Assembly: GCA_963824225.1 (NCBI GenBank)
Contig: CAWGOF010000003.1
Span: 3,410,001-3,474,000 of the forward strand
DNA length: 64,000 nt
From: CAWGOF01 sp963824225
GTDB taxonomy: Bacteria; Acidobacteriota; Polarisedimenticolia; Polarisedimenticolales; Polarisedimenticolaceae
Reading direction: 5' to 3'
Below, one piece after another: positions 1 through 8,838 of this stretch. How positions within the stretch are numbered: position 1 is the first letter of the stretch; every line of letters begins with the position of its first letter. A program made the translations under genes and the position numbers. The notes under the pieces are model-generated. The model was not told the origin of the DNA. It saw nothing but the letters and a program-made list of their open reading frames with translations, and did not search any database.

Positions 1-507
1 GCGCAATCTGTATACGGCGTAAGCGAGGTCCTGTGTGGTCGGGCCCTCGGCCTCGATCACGATCGTCACCGGTGTCTCGGGGCGGGCCCGCGCCGTACCG
101 GGCGCCGAGCGTGTGTCGGCGAGGCCCAGGACGCGCACGTCGAACGGCGGTACGGGCGCTCTCGTCCCCGGCGAGCGCGGCAGGAACAGCAGGGCGAAGG
201 CCATGACGGCCACGGCCAGAACCGCCACGCCCCAGCGCCAGTCGAGTGTCAGCCACGGGCGCAACGCCGGCACGTCCCCGACGATCTGGCGCCGCAGGCG
301 GTTGGGCACGCTCGGCAGCCGGACGCCGCCGAGCTCGGCCAGTCGTGCACGGCCCTCCGCGCTGCGCGTCAGCATCCACTCGATGCGCTCGGTCTCGGCG
401 GGGGTCAGGCTCCCCGCTCGGTACGCGCGCAGCACGTCGTCTGGTGGCGCCGGTCCGTCGTCGGTACCGGGCAGGTCCCACAGCAGCTCGGCCGGCGTCC
501 TCTTCAC
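1..507 (-). CDS. Membrane protein of a sigma/CHAT cassette (3' end outside window)
   Basis: Not recognised as a named family. The 169 visible residues start at GTG 507, preceded by GGAG seven bases upstream. An upstream ATG at 533 hits a stop after nine codons, so it was rejected. Residues 25-60 (LRAYRAGSLTPAETERIEW) resemble the N-terminal segment of anti-sigma-like proteins but lack the zinc-binding HxxxCxxC. One membrane segment lies at about residues 92-110, followed by what is probably a periplasmic domain that runs off the window. It is the last visible gene of a minus-strand set: sigma factor, CHAT lipoprotein, this protein. I infer a membrane-anchored regulator or partner of that cassette. 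Confidence 0.7.
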   Translation of the reverse strand, partial: MKRTPAELLWDLPGTDDGPAPPDDVLRAYRAGSLTPAETERIEWMLTRSAEGRARLAELGGVRLPSVPNRLRRQIVGDVPALRPWLTLDWRWGVAVLAVAVMAFALLFLPRSPGTRAPVPPFDVRVLGLADTRSAPGTARARPETPVTIVIEAEGPTTQDLAYAVYRLR

Positions 508-535
508 TCTCTGTCTCCACAGTAAAACCCCATAG

Positions 536-3223
536 TCATGGAGTCCGGCCCGCGGCGGATTGCCCCCCTGTTTCTTCTGCCTCATTTGGGGCGGAAACGA
601 CGAGTGTCCCCGTTTCGAGGAGCAGGAGCGCGGCCCAGCTCGACACGGGGTGGGCGGCGCGGACAACCCCGAGGGCGTGACGGAAGGCGTCGGGCACGGC
701 GCCATTCTCGGTGAGCCGCTCATAGAATGCGCGGTTGAAATCGGCGGCGAGAGCGTCGTCGAGCTCGGCACGCGAGGCAACGACCCACCGAACCCCCGCG
801 CGGGCGAGCGTGCCGGCCAGGCCGAAGCGGCCGCTGTCGGCCGTGACCGGCCAGCTCGCGCTGTGGCACGCGCTGAGGTTCGCGAGCTCGAGGTGGCCGG
901 CTCGGGCCGCGATCTGCGCGGCGCTGAGGCGCCGGTCGGCCAGGTCGACCGTCGACAGCTCGGGGAACGCGGCGTCGTAGTGCGCGTGCGTGTCGAGATG
1001 GAGCGAGCGCGCGCGCGGCAGCTCGCGCTCGAGGGCGGCCCCTGTCGCCGCCTCGCCCTCGAGGACCTCGGAGCTCGGTGCGACCGAGCGGTAGAAGCGC
1101 GCCGCGCCGCCCGTCCTGAGCGTGCGACCGGGATCGACGACGAAGAGCCGGGTCCCCTCGCGGTGCGGCTCGGGCGTCCGCCCGGCCGTGCCCGCGGGAC
1201 GATAGGCGACGGCCGTGGCCTCGCCGAGCCATCCGCTTTCGCCCGGAAGCGGCAACGAATGGAGAGGAACCGACTGCAGCACGCCGTGGAGCGCGAAGGT
1301 CGTGACCGGGTCGAGGTCTCGCGCGTCGGGGACAAGGGCGGCTGAGAGCCGCTCAGCTGTCGCGCGCCATCGCGACTCGTCCGCGTCGCGTGTCGCCATC
1401 GCGCGCGAGAGCGCCTCGATCGCCCGGAGCAGCTCGGGTCTCTGCAGCGCGGTCCTGCGGTACAGCACGGGCGCGCCACCCTCGGGCCGATGCAGGAGCA
1501 GCACCTCGTCCTCGAGCGCGAACGCGCGGAACGAGACGCCAGGATCCCCCGCGGCGTCGGACGCCTCGCGCGGCGCCGAGCCCGCCCGCGCCAGCTCCTG
1601 CAGCCGCTCGAGCGTCGCGCGGCGGATCGACTCGCGCTGCTCGCGTCGAGCAGGAGCGGCTGGCTCCTCGAGCGCGGCGAGCTCGGCCAGGAGCGCCTCG
1701 CGCTCGGGGCTCGCCGGTTCCACCGCGCCGCCGGCCGCGCGATCGAGCATGGCCAGCGTGTCCCAGGCCTCGCGCGGCCTCTGGCGCCCGATCGCCACGC
1801 GCGCCGCTCGATACGCGGTCTCCGCGCGCAGGCCGGGGCCGATCGGGATCACCTGGTCGAGGCGCGCGTCCGCGCCGCGCTCGCCGAGGAGCAGCGCCAG
1901 GGTCAGGCGGTCCGCCGCGCGATCGAGATCCCCGCTCCGCTCGAGCGCGCCCGCGGCACAGCTCGCAGCCCACGCGCGCAGCCGCGAGCTCGTGCCCGCC
2001 CCGAGCACGCCGTCGCACGCGGCGAGGCCGCGCGCCGCGTCTCCCGCGCGTGTCGCGTGCAAGCCCTCGACCAGACGGCCCCAGCTCGCGAGCTCGCTCG
2101 TATCCTCGAGGAGCGCCCGGGCCCGCGCGAGCTCGGCCGAGGGATCCTGCCCCCGCCGCTCGCGCACGTAGGCCAGGTTCACGAGCACGTTCGCCCGCTC
2201 GGTCGCATCCGCGGCCGCGCCCATGCCGTCGAGGGCTTTGCGGAGCGCGGCCTCGGTGCGCTCGAGCGCCACACCATCCGCGTCGGGGTCGAGCAGCACG
2301 AGCCAGGCGAGCATCGTCTCGGCCACGCGCACGAGACGCGCGTCGCACGCCGCAGCACCACACTGCTCGACGGCGAACTGCAGCTTGCGCTGCGCCTCGG
2401 CCAGGGCGCCGACGCGGGACAGGATCTCGACCTGCTTCGTCACGGCGACGATCCACTTGGAATCGGCGACGACGCGGAAGTCGGCCTCGGCCGAGCGCAG
2501 CTCGCTCCACGCGCGCTCGAGCGCGCCCGCATCGAGCGCGAGCGTCGCTCGCTCGTAGGCCAGCTGCGCGGCCCAGCTCGCCGCGGCCGGCGACCCGATC
2601 CAAGGTGGCCCGGTGGCCACGCGCGCCTCGGCCTCGGCGCGGCCGGCATGCGTTCCGCTTCGCCTGAGCATGTAGACGGAGATCAACCGCACGCGCAGCT
2701 CGAGGAACGGGAGCCCCTGCGCTCCCGCCTCCCGCCCGAGCGCGTCGAGATCGGCCACGGGCGCCCGGCGCCCGAGCAGCTCCCTCAGCCGGCCTTCGAG
2801 CCGGGCGTGCTCCTGGGCCTCGGCGCGGAAGCGGAACGGCAGACAAGCGCGGTCCTGGCTCCCGTCGTACTCGTCCTGCACCTCGACGCACAGCTCGCGC
2901 TCGCCGTCCGGGAGATCGGGCGACACCTTTGTCTCGAAGCACAGCGTCGCCCCGAGCCGTACCGCGGGTGGGCCGAACGCGGCCGAAGGTGCGAGCCGGC
3001 CGACCCAGCGGCTCGTGTCGCGCGCGCCCTTCGGCTCGAGGCAGATCCCGATCGGCGTCTCGCGTCCGAGCGCCACGGGAACGGTCCCGTCGAGCTCGCG
3101 ATGGCCGCGAAACGCGATCGTCGTGTCGTCGAACAGGCGCTCCGAACGGGAGCACGCGCAGACCGCGGCCACGAGCGCCGTCGCGGCCCAGGCTCTCAGA
3201 GCAGTCCCAGGCGTGCCGCGCAT
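536..3223 (-). CDS. CHAT-domain (caspase-like) lipoprotein with helical TPR-like repeats
   Basis: 895 residues. The ATG at 3223 is preferred because it opens a signal peptide ending in a lipobox-like VCAC and has GAGG upstream; the frame extends further but only into the sigma gene. Residues about 120-530 are alanine- and leucine-rich helical hairpins, TPR-like. The C-terminal 250 residues are a CHAT peptidase domain: the histidine motif THAHYD (about residues 745-749) and the cysteine motif ANLSACHS (Cys about 786) are both present, so the caspase-type dyad looks intact. CHAT proteins are clan CD peptidases often used in bacterial signalling or defence. The gene overlaps the sigma gene by 28 bases and precedes a membrane protein, so regulation through that sigma factor is likely. 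The substrate is unknown. Confidence 0.85.
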   Translation of the reverse strand: MRGTPGTALRAWAATALVAAVCACSRSERLFDDTTIAFRGHRELDGTVPVALGRETPIGICLEPKGARDTSRWVGRLAPSAAFGPPAVRLGATLCFETKVSPDLPDGERELCVEVQDEYDGSQDRACLPFRFRAEAQEHARLEGRLRELLGRRAPVADLDALGREAGAQGLPFLELRVRLISVYMLRRSGTHAGRAEAEARVATGPPWIGSPAAASWAAQLAYERATLALDAGALERAWSELRSAEADFRVVADSKWIVAVTKQVEILSRVGALAEAQRKLQFAVEQCGAAACDARLVRVAETMLAWLVLLDPDADGVALERTEAALRKALDGMGAAADATERANVLVNLAYVRERRGQDPSAELARARALLEDTSELASWGRLVEGLHATRAGDAARGLAACDGVLGAGTSSRLRAWAASCAAGALERSGDLDRAADRLTLALLLGERGADARLDQVIPIGPGLRAETAYRAARVAIGRQRPREAWDTLAMLDRAAGGAVEPASPEREALLAELAALEEPAAPARREQRESIRRATLERLQELARAGSAPREASDAAGDPGVSFRAFALEDEVLLLHRPEGGAPVLYRRTALQRPELLRAIEALSRAMATRDADESRWRATAERLSAALVPDARDLDPVTTFALHGVLQSVPLHSLPLPGESGWLGEATAVAYRPAGTAGRTPEPHREGTRLFVVDPGRTLRTGGAARFYRSVAPSSEVLEGEAATGAALERELPRARSLHLDTHAHYDAAFPELSTVDLADRRLSAAQIAARAGHLELANLSACHSASWPVTADSGRFGLAGTLARAGVRWVVASRAELDDALAADFNRAFYERLTENGAVPDAFRHALGVVRAAHPVSSWAALLLLETGTLVVSAPNEAEETGGQSAAGRTP

Positions 3224-3816
3224 CGTTCGACCGCCTCGTTGAGCGTGAGCTTGAGCTTGTACGTCGCCTTGCGGGACCAACGCGTCACGCGGACGATCTC
3301 GGACGGTGTCAGCCCGTCGACGAAGCGCAGCTTGAAGTAGAGATACACGCGGCTTCCGGCGCGCTTGAGGCAGCCGCGCAGGCCCGCCACCGCATCGCGC
3401 TCGACCTGCTCGCGCTCGGGGTCGGGACGCTCAGGCAAGGGTGGCTGCTCCGCGGGATCGATCTCGCGCTTGCGCCGGATCGCTCGGCGACGGTTGCTCG
3501 CGATCCCGCACGCCATGCCCCAGAGATGAGACTCGAGGCGCGCCTCGCTCAGCTCCGCGGGAGCGACCTGCTCGAGCAGCTGCACCAGCGCGTGGCTCCG
3601 GTGATCGAAGCACGCGACGTAGGTATCGTGGAGCAGGTCCTCGGGGTCGATGCCCGAGAAGCGCCCGTACCGCCGCTTGAGCCGTCGAAGCAGGCGCGGG
3701 GCGAACGCGTCGAACATCCATCGCTTCGCGTCCGCGTCGCCGGCGACGACGCGCTCGAGCCTGGCGCCGATCGCCGGCGCGGCGATCCGCCGTTCCGTCT
3801 CTTTGGGCTCCCCCAT
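3196..3816 (-). CDS. ECF-type RNA polymerase sigma factor
   Basis: 206 residues. Region 2 is seen around GIDPEDLLHDTYVACF (about residues 54-70). Region 4 is the C-terminal helix-turn-helix DGLTPSEIVRVTRWSRKATY (about 167-187). Between them lies a basic linker, SNRRRAIRRKRE. No region 3 is present, as in ECF factors. It overlaps the downstream CHAT lipoprotein by 28 bases, which suggests a coupled unit. Its own start has a TAGATT hexamer eight bases upstream and a GAGGGG only two bases from the ATG, so the mRNA may begin at the ATG. No classic anti-sigma with a zinc motif is adjacent; the membrane protein at 1-507 is the candidate. Confidence 0.9.
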   Translation of the reverse strand: MGEPKETERRIAAPAIGARLERVVAGDADAKRWMFDAFAPRLLRRLKRRYGRFSGIDPEDLLHDTYVACFDHRSHALVQLLEQVAPAELSEARLESHLWGMACGIASNRRRAIRRKREIDPAEQPPLPERPDPEREQVERDAVAGLRGCLKRAGSRVYLYFKLRFVDGLTPSEIVRVTRWSRKATYKLKLTLNEAVERCAARLGLL

Positions 3817-3824
3817 GGCCCCTC

Positions 3825-3830
3825 AATCTA
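3825..3830 (-). promoter_or_regulatory. -10 hexamer TAGATT, leaderless-type promoter of the sigma/CHAT cassette
   Basis: TAGATT ends eight bases before the sigma factor ATG at 3816, so transcription would begin at or next to the start codon. No -35 consensus is seen. It faces the TAGACT of the plus-strand gene at 3900. Confidence 0.5.
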
Positions 3831-3885
3831 CAGCGAACGGAGGCGAAAGCCGCGGGGGGAAAAAACGCTGCGATCGGACTACCCG

Positions 3886-3891
3886 TAGACT
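3886..3891 (+). promoter_or_regulatory. -10 hexamer TAGACT, leaderless-type promoter
   Basis: TAGACT followed by eight bases and then ATG 3900. There is no Shine-Dalgarno between hexamer and start. The same geometry recurs at many other genes in this window. Confidence 0.5.
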
Positions 3892-3899
3892 GGGCGTCC

Positions 3900-4487
3900 A
3901 TGATCGCCCGCGCACAACTCGCCCAGGAGCTGTCGGCGATGGCCGACGAGGACAGGCGCGTCCGCGCCGAGCTGGCACGAGACGGCTCGCTGTTCGACGG
4001 CTACCACCCGCGCATGCAGGCGGTGCACGATCGCAACGCCGCGCGGCTGACCGAGATCCTCGACGCACACGGATGGCCGATGCGATCACGCGTCGGTGAG
4101 GGCGCCGCAGGCGACGCGTGGATGATCCTGCAGCACGCGATCGGTCATCCGGCGCTCATGCGCCGCGGGCTCGAGCTGCTGCGACGCGCCCCCGCAGAGG
4201 AGGTGCCACCGATCGAGATCGCGATGCTCGACGATCGGATTCGCGCGTTCGAGGGCCGCGGCCAGCTCTACGGCACGCAGCTCGACTGGGACGACGCGGG
4301 TCAGCTGAGCCCTCTGCCGCTCGAGGATCCAGAAGGCGTGGACGCAAGGCGCGCCTCGATCGGCCTCCCGCCGCTCGCGGAGTATCTGCAGCAACACCGC
4401 GCCGAGACCTCTCCGCGCAATCTCGAGCAGTGGCAACGCGAGAGAGACGCCTGGCTCGAGCGGGTCGGCTGGCGAACGAGACCCTGA
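3900..4487 (+). CDS. DUF6624 family protein
   Basis: 195 residues, cytoplasmic (no signal peptide or membrane segment). The pattern fits DUF6624: DRRVRAEL near the N-terminus, MQAVHDRNAARLTEILDAHG (about residues 39-58) followed by GWP, then DAWMILQHAIGHPALMRRGL (about 71-90), DDRIRAFEGRGQLYGTQ and SIGLPPLAEYLQ near the end. The biochemical role of the family is not known to me. It stands alone, with its own leaderless-type promoter, divergent from the sigma cassette. Confidence 0.8.
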   Translation: MIARAQLAQELSAMADEDRRVRAELARDGSLFDGYHPRMQAVHDRNAARLTEILDAHGWPMRSRVGEGAAGDAWMILQHAIGHPALMRRGLELLRRAPAEEVPPIEIAMLDDRIRAFEGRGQLYGTQLDWDDAGQLSPLPLEDPEGVDARRASIGLPPLAEYLQQHRAETSPRNLEQWQRERDAWLERVGWRTRP

Positions 4488-4498
4488 GTTCGAGCCGC

Positions 4499-4612
4499 CA
4501 GCTTTCGAGCACGGCGGTCGTGTTCTCCGCCGACACCGCGCCTTGGGCAACCGTATACTCCGAATAATCCCGCGGGGCGTTGCCGTCGCCCGTCTGGCGG
4601 GAGGGGGTGGGT
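4499..4612 (+). repeat. Duplicated promoter/leader unit, copy 1
   Basis: This 5' region, from AGCTTTCGAGC through GTTCTCCGCCGAC, CCGTATACTCCG, AATCCCGC and GGCGGGAGGGGG, is found again upstream of the paralogue at 8839. Copy 1 has about 20 extra bases between AATCCCGC and CTGGCGGG. It carries the TATACT -10 and the purine-rich ribosome-binding site. Confidence 0.8.
4554..4559 (+). promoter_or_regulatory. -10 hexamer TATACT of the first FG-GAP/TSP3 gene
   Basis: TATACT within GACCGTATACTCCG-like context conserved in both paralogue upstream regions. The leader to ATG 4613 is about 47 bases and includes GGGAGGGGG. No convincing -35 is visible. Confidence 0.5.
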
Positions 4613-7600
4613 ATGCGTCGGACCGTGGGCGTCTTGTCGTGCGTTCTCCTGGCCGTCCTGTTCCTGCAACCGATGATCCCTTCCGTGGTGGGACAAGTCG
4701 ACGACGATGCTCCGACCGGCGAGTCCGCGGGGCCGGGGAACCCGGACAGCGACGCCAACGGCATCGTCGACGACTCGGACAACTGTCGCCACGCACAAAA
4801 CCCCGATCAGGCGGACGCGGACGCCGACGGCGTGGGTGACGTCTGCGATGGCTGCCCCAACGTGTTCGATCCCGAGCAACGGGAATCGGAGCCGGCAGGC
4901 ACGTTCGACATCCGCCCGCGCGTGATCACGAGCCTGGCGGACGGCGCGGAGTCGGTGTTCGCGGCGGACGTGGACGGCGACGGCGACATCGACGCGCTGT
5001 CCGCTTCGTCCAACGACGACACGGTCGCGTGGTACGAGAATCTCGACGGCGCCGGACAGTTCGGCTCCCGGCGTCTGATCACGCAGGTCGCGAAAGGCGC
5101 ATCGTCCGTCTTTGCGGCAGACGTGGACGGAGATGGGGACACCGATGCGTTGGCCACGTCGTCCTTGAACGACACGATCGCGTGGTTCGAGAACGTCGAT
5201 GGAGCGGGCGCGTTCGGACCCGAACGCAGGATCTCGACCGCGGCAGACGGTGCGCGGTCGGTCGTCGCGGCGGACCTCGACGGAGACGGTGACGTCGACG
5301 TGCTCGCGGCATCGAGCCTCGACGACACGATCGCGTGGTTCGAGAACCTCGATGGAGCAGGCACGTTCGGACCGGAGCGACTGATCTCGACCACGGCGGA
5401 TGGCGCTGCGTCCGTCGCCGTTGCGGACATGAATCTGGACGGTGACCTGGACGTGCTGTGCGCGTCGCCCCTGGACGACACGATCGCGTGGTTCGAGAAC
5501 CTCGATGGAGCAGGCACGTTCGGGCCCGAGCGCGCGATCTCGACCACGGCGGACGGTGCGCAGTCGGTCGCCACCGGGGACGTGGACCGGGACGGGGATC
5601 CGGACGTGTTCGCCGCGTTCGACTCGGTCGTGGTCTGGTACAGGAACCGAACCGGGGGAACGTTCGACCCGCCGGGGATCATTACCGGGCTCGGCACGAC
5701 GGTCGTCGTCGCCGCTGCGGACCTGGACGGGGACGGAGATGCGGATGCGCTCGTTGCATCTGCATCACTCGGCCTGATCGTCTGGGTCGAGAACAGGAGG
5801 CCAGCTGCGACCACATGGACACTTCGCACGGTCACGGACTCGGCCCCTGGCGTTCGAGCCGTGTTCGCCGCAGACGTCGATGGCGACGGCGATCTGGACG
5901 CTCTGAGCGCGTCAGCCGGAGATGATCGGATCGCCTGGTTCCGAAACGGTGGAGACGGACGCGGGGACGTGTGCGACAACTGCCCCGGCGACTGGAATCC
6001 GCTGCAAGCGGATGCGGACGGCGACGATTCAGGCGACGCGTGCGACAACTGCCCCGTGTCGAGCAACCCGGACCAGCAGGACCAGGACGCCGACGGGTTC
6101 GGCGACGCGTGCGACAACTGTCCGACGTACAGCAGCAATTCTCAGGCCGACGAAGACAACGATGGAGTAGGAAACGTTTGCGACCCGTGCACCGACACCG
6201 ACGGAGATGGTTTCGGGGATCCGGGTTTCGGGGCGTCCGTGTGTCCGCCCGACCTGTGTCCGGCCGTGTACGACCCCGTCCAGCTCGACAGTGACGGCGA
6301 CGGCGCGCCCGACGCGTGCGATGTCTGCCCGGGACTCTTCGACCCGGATCAGGGCGATCCCGACGGGGACGGATTGGGGTCGCGCTGCGGCGACGGCTGC
6401 CCGTACGATCCGAACCCCGACCAGGCCGACAGCGATGGCGACGGAGCACAGGACGCGTGTGACACCTGCCCAGTCGCTGCCGACCCGAGCCAAGCGGATA
6501 CGGAAGGGCCGGGCGCGTTCGGACCGCTCCGGCCGATCGTCGTCCCCTTCGACGTACGGTCGAGGGTTACTGCAGCCGACATCGACGGGGACGGAGACCT
6601 CGACGCGATCCACTCGTCGCCGTACTGGTTCGAGAACCTGGACGGGGCGGGGACGTTCGGCGGCCGGCGGTACATCCCGGGGTTTGGAGGTTCGTATTCC
6701 GTGTTTGCTGCGGATTTGGATAGCGATGGAGACGTGGATCTTCTCACCGGCCTCCCCGAAAATCTGACCGAGTGGTTCGAGAACGAGGATGGTCACGGCA
6801 CGTTTGCGACGCGGCCGCCGATCCAGGCCTACCCGTCGCGATTCTCAGGCGCGGTGTTTGCGGCCGACGTGGATGGCGATGGGGATCTCGACGTGCTGAC
6901 CGCCGGTGTGAACGGCGCGGCGTGGAACGAGAACGTCGACGGCGCCGGAGGGTTCGGCCCGCCGCGCGTGATCGTGTCCGATTCTTTCAATCTCACCGAC
7001 GTGTTCGCGGCCGATGTCGACGGCGATGGCGACCTGGACGTGCTGGTCGGTAAGACCTTTGCCGGCAACGGGATCCGGTGGTACGCGAATGTCTCGGGAG
7101 ACGGCTCGGTATGGGAGCCGCGGTTGATCACGGAGTCCCAGAGGGCGAGCCACGTGTTCGCAGCGGATATCGATGGGGACGGGGATCTCGACGTGCTCAC
7201 GTGTTCGGACCAGGATGAGACCGTCATGTGGTATCCGAGCTTTTATTTACCGAACTTCGGGTTCGGGTTCTTCGGACCCGGGAGACCGATCGCGAGTGAA
7301 CGCGACGGCGCGGAGTCCGTCTTCGCCGCCGACATGGACTTGGACGGAGACCTCGACGCGGTCGCTTCCGGGTTCGGGTTCGACACGGAATGGTACGAGA
7401 ACCTCGACGGAGCAGGGACCTTCGGCCCAGGGCAAGTGATCGGAGAAGGTCGCGCGAGGAGCGCGGTCCCCGCGGACTTCGACGGGGACGGCGATCCTGA
7501 CCTGCTCACGAGCGAGATCGCGTGGTACGAGAACGGCGGCGACGGCGTAGGAGTTTCGTGCGACAACTGCCCGGCGGTCGACAATACCGACCAGGCGGAC

Positions 7601-8746
7601 ACGGACGCCGACGGCCAGGGCGACGCCTGCGACACGTGCCCTGACGATTCGGTCAACGATGGCGACGCGGACGGACTGTGCAGCGACGCCGACAACTGTC
7701 CGTCGGTTTCGAATGCTGGGCAGGCGGACGGCGATGGCGACAGCGTCGGCGACGCCTGTGACAACTGCCCCAGCTCGGCGAACACCGGGCAGGCCGATCA
7801 GGATGGCGACGGCAGAGGCGATGCCTGCGACAACTGCTCCGCGGTCGCAAACGCCGACCAGGCGAACCACGACTCCGATGCGCTGGGCGACGCCTGCGAC
7901 AACTGTCCGGACGCGACGAACGGCGATCAGACCGACCAGGACGGCGACGGGATCGGCGATGCGTGCGACGCGTGCAACGACGTGGATCACGACTCCGTGT
8001 GCGCGCAGGACAATTGCCCGAGCTTCCCGAACCCGGATCAGGCCGATCAGGACGGCGATGGCCAGGGCGACGCGTGCGAGCCGCCGGTGCTGTCGGTGGT
8101 GCTGACCCCGGATCTCCTGTGGCCACCGAACCATCGTCTCGTCGAAGTGGTGCCGACGATCACGGCCTCGGCTCCATCGGGCGCACCCGCGGTGAGCCTG
8201 GTCTCAGTGACAAGCGACGAACCGGACGACGCGCCCGGCTCGGGCGACGGCAGCACGATCGGCGACGTCGTGATCGAGGCCGATCGGTTCTTGCTGCGCG
8301 CCGAGCGCCTGACCGGGGGCGATGGTCGAACCTACACCGTCGTGTACGAGGCAACGACGACGAACGGATCGCAGCTGACGACGCAGGTCTCGGCCACTGT
8401 CGTCGTGCCCCGCGTCGTCAACGGCTCGGTCGATCCGGTGACTTTGTCGCTCGCGCGGGGACCGCAGGGCACGATCGTGAGCTGGCCGCTCGTCGACGGC
8501 GCGGAGGGGTACCACGCGATCCGCGGGGATCGACGGTCGATCGTCGAGCGGCCGCAGGAGATCGACCTCGGTGCGGTGGTCTGCCTCGCTTCTACACCTG
8601 GAGGGGCGGTAGACGCGGCAGTACCTCCGCCCGGGGTCGTGTACTTCTACGTCGTCGAGTATGTGGACGACGGTCTCGCAAGCGGCTACGGCACGGAGTC
8701 GGTGTCCAAGCCGCGCGAGCCGTCGAGCGGAGCCTGTGGCGGCTAG
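4613..8746 (+). CDS. Giant secreted thrombospondin type 3/FG-GAP repeat protein (paralogue A)
   Basis: 1377 residues. ATG 4613 is chosen over upstream in-frame codons because it has GGGAGGGGG and opens a signal peptide (MRRTVGVLSCVLLAVLFL). The order is: short thrombospondin type 3 block (DxDxDGxxDxxDNC repeats, residues about 35-85); FG-GAP/VCBS beta-propeller repeats with AADVDGDGD and WYENLDGAG signatures (about 95-445); a second type 3 block (446-632); a second FG-GAP block (632-975); a third type 3 block (976-1160); an LWPPNH module (about 1165-1270); a fibronectin-like C-terminus. Asp-rich loops imply many bound calcium ions. It is probably an extracellular or surface adhesion/structural protein. 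The neighbour at 8839 is a tandem paralogue. Confidence 0.85.
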   Translation: MRRTVGVLSCVLLAVLFLQPMIPSVVGQVDDDAPTGESAGPGNPDSDANGIVDDSDNCRHAQNPDQADADADGVGDVCDGCPNVFDPEQRESEPAGTFDIRPRVITSLADGAESVFAADVDGDGDIDALSASSNDDTVAWYENLDGAGQFGSRRLITQVAKGASSVFAADVDGDGDTDALATSSLNDTIAWFENVDGAGAFGPERRISTAADGARSVVAADLDGDGDVDVLAASSLDDTIAWFENLDGAGTFGPERLISTTADGAASVAVADMNLDGDLDVLCASPLDDTIAWFENLDGAGTFGPERAISTTADGAQSVATGDVDRDGDPDVFAAFDSVVVWYRNRTGGTFDPPGIITGLGTTVVVAAADLDGDGDADALVASASLGLIVWVENRRPAATTWTLRTVTDSAPGVRAVFAADVDGDGDLDALSASAGDDRIAWFRNGGDGRGDVCDNCPGDWNPLQADADGDDSGDACDNCPVSSNPDQQDQDADGFGDACDNCPTYSSNSQADEDNDGVGNVCDPCTDTDGDGFGDPGFGASVCPPDLCPAVYDPVQLDSDGDGAPDACDVCPGLFDPDQGDPDGDGLGSRCGDGCPYDPNPDQADSDGDGAQDACDTCPVAADPSQADTEGPGAFGPLRPIVVPFDVRSRVTAADIDGDGDLDAIHSSPYWFENLDGAGTFGGRRYIPGFGGSYSVFAADLDSDGDVDLLTGLPENLTEWFENEDGHGTFATRPPIQAYPSRFSGAVFAADVDGDGDLDVLTAGVNGAAWNENVDGAGGFGPPRVIVSDSFNLTDVFAADVDGDGDLDVLVGKTFAGNGIRWYANVSGDGSVWEPRLITESQRASHVFAADIDGDGDLDVLTCSDQDETVMWYPSFYLPNFGFGFFGPGRPIASERDGAESVFAADMDLDGDLDAVASGFGFDTEWYENLDGAGTFGPGQVIGEGRARSAVPADFDGDGDPDLLTSEIAWYENGGDGVGVSCDNCPAVDNTDQADTDADGQGDACDTCPDDSVNDGDADGLCSDADNCPSVSNAGQADGDGDSVGDACDNCPSSANTGQADQDGDGRGDACDNCSAVANADQANHDSDALGDACDNCPDATNGDQTDQDGDGIGDACDACNDVDHDSVCAQDNCPSFPNPDQADQDGDGQGDACEPPVLSVVLTPDLLWPPNHRLVEVVPTITASAPSGAPAVSLVSVTSDEPDDAPGSGDGSTIGDVVIEADRFLLRAERLTGGDGRTYTVVYEATTTNGSQLTTQVSATVVVPRVVNGSVDPVTLSLARGPQGTIVSWPLVDGAEGYHAIRGDRRSIVERPQEIDLGAVVCLASTPGGAVDAAVPPPGVVYFYVVEYVDDGLASGYGTESVSKPREPSSGACGG

Positions 8747-8838
8747 CTTTCGAGCGCGACGGTCGGGTTCTCCGCCGACGCGGCGACTAGGCTGACCGTA
8801 TACTCCGCACAATCCCGCCTGGCGGGAGGGGGGCGGGT
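8745..8838 (+). repeat. Duplicated promoter/leader unit, copy 2
   Basis: Begins at the stop codon of the first paralogue (TAGCTTTCGAGC) and aligns with copy 1 through GTTCTCCGCCGAC, CCGTATACTCCG, AATCCCGC and CTGGCGGGAGGGG. The repeat boundary coincides with the gene end, so the duplicated unit is promoter plus gene. Confidence 0.8.
8799..8804 (+). promoter_or_regulatory. -10 hexamer TATACT of the second FG-GAP/TSP3 gene
   Basis: Same hexamer and flanks as at 4554, 34 bases before ATG 8839. The leader carries GGGAGGGG as ribosome-binding site. Confidence 0.5.

Noticed and set aside
5940..8080. Regular ~36-base repeats that could look like a CRISPR array
   Set aside because: They are coding thrombospondin type 3 repeats with codon-level periodicity and no invariant repeat or unique spacers.
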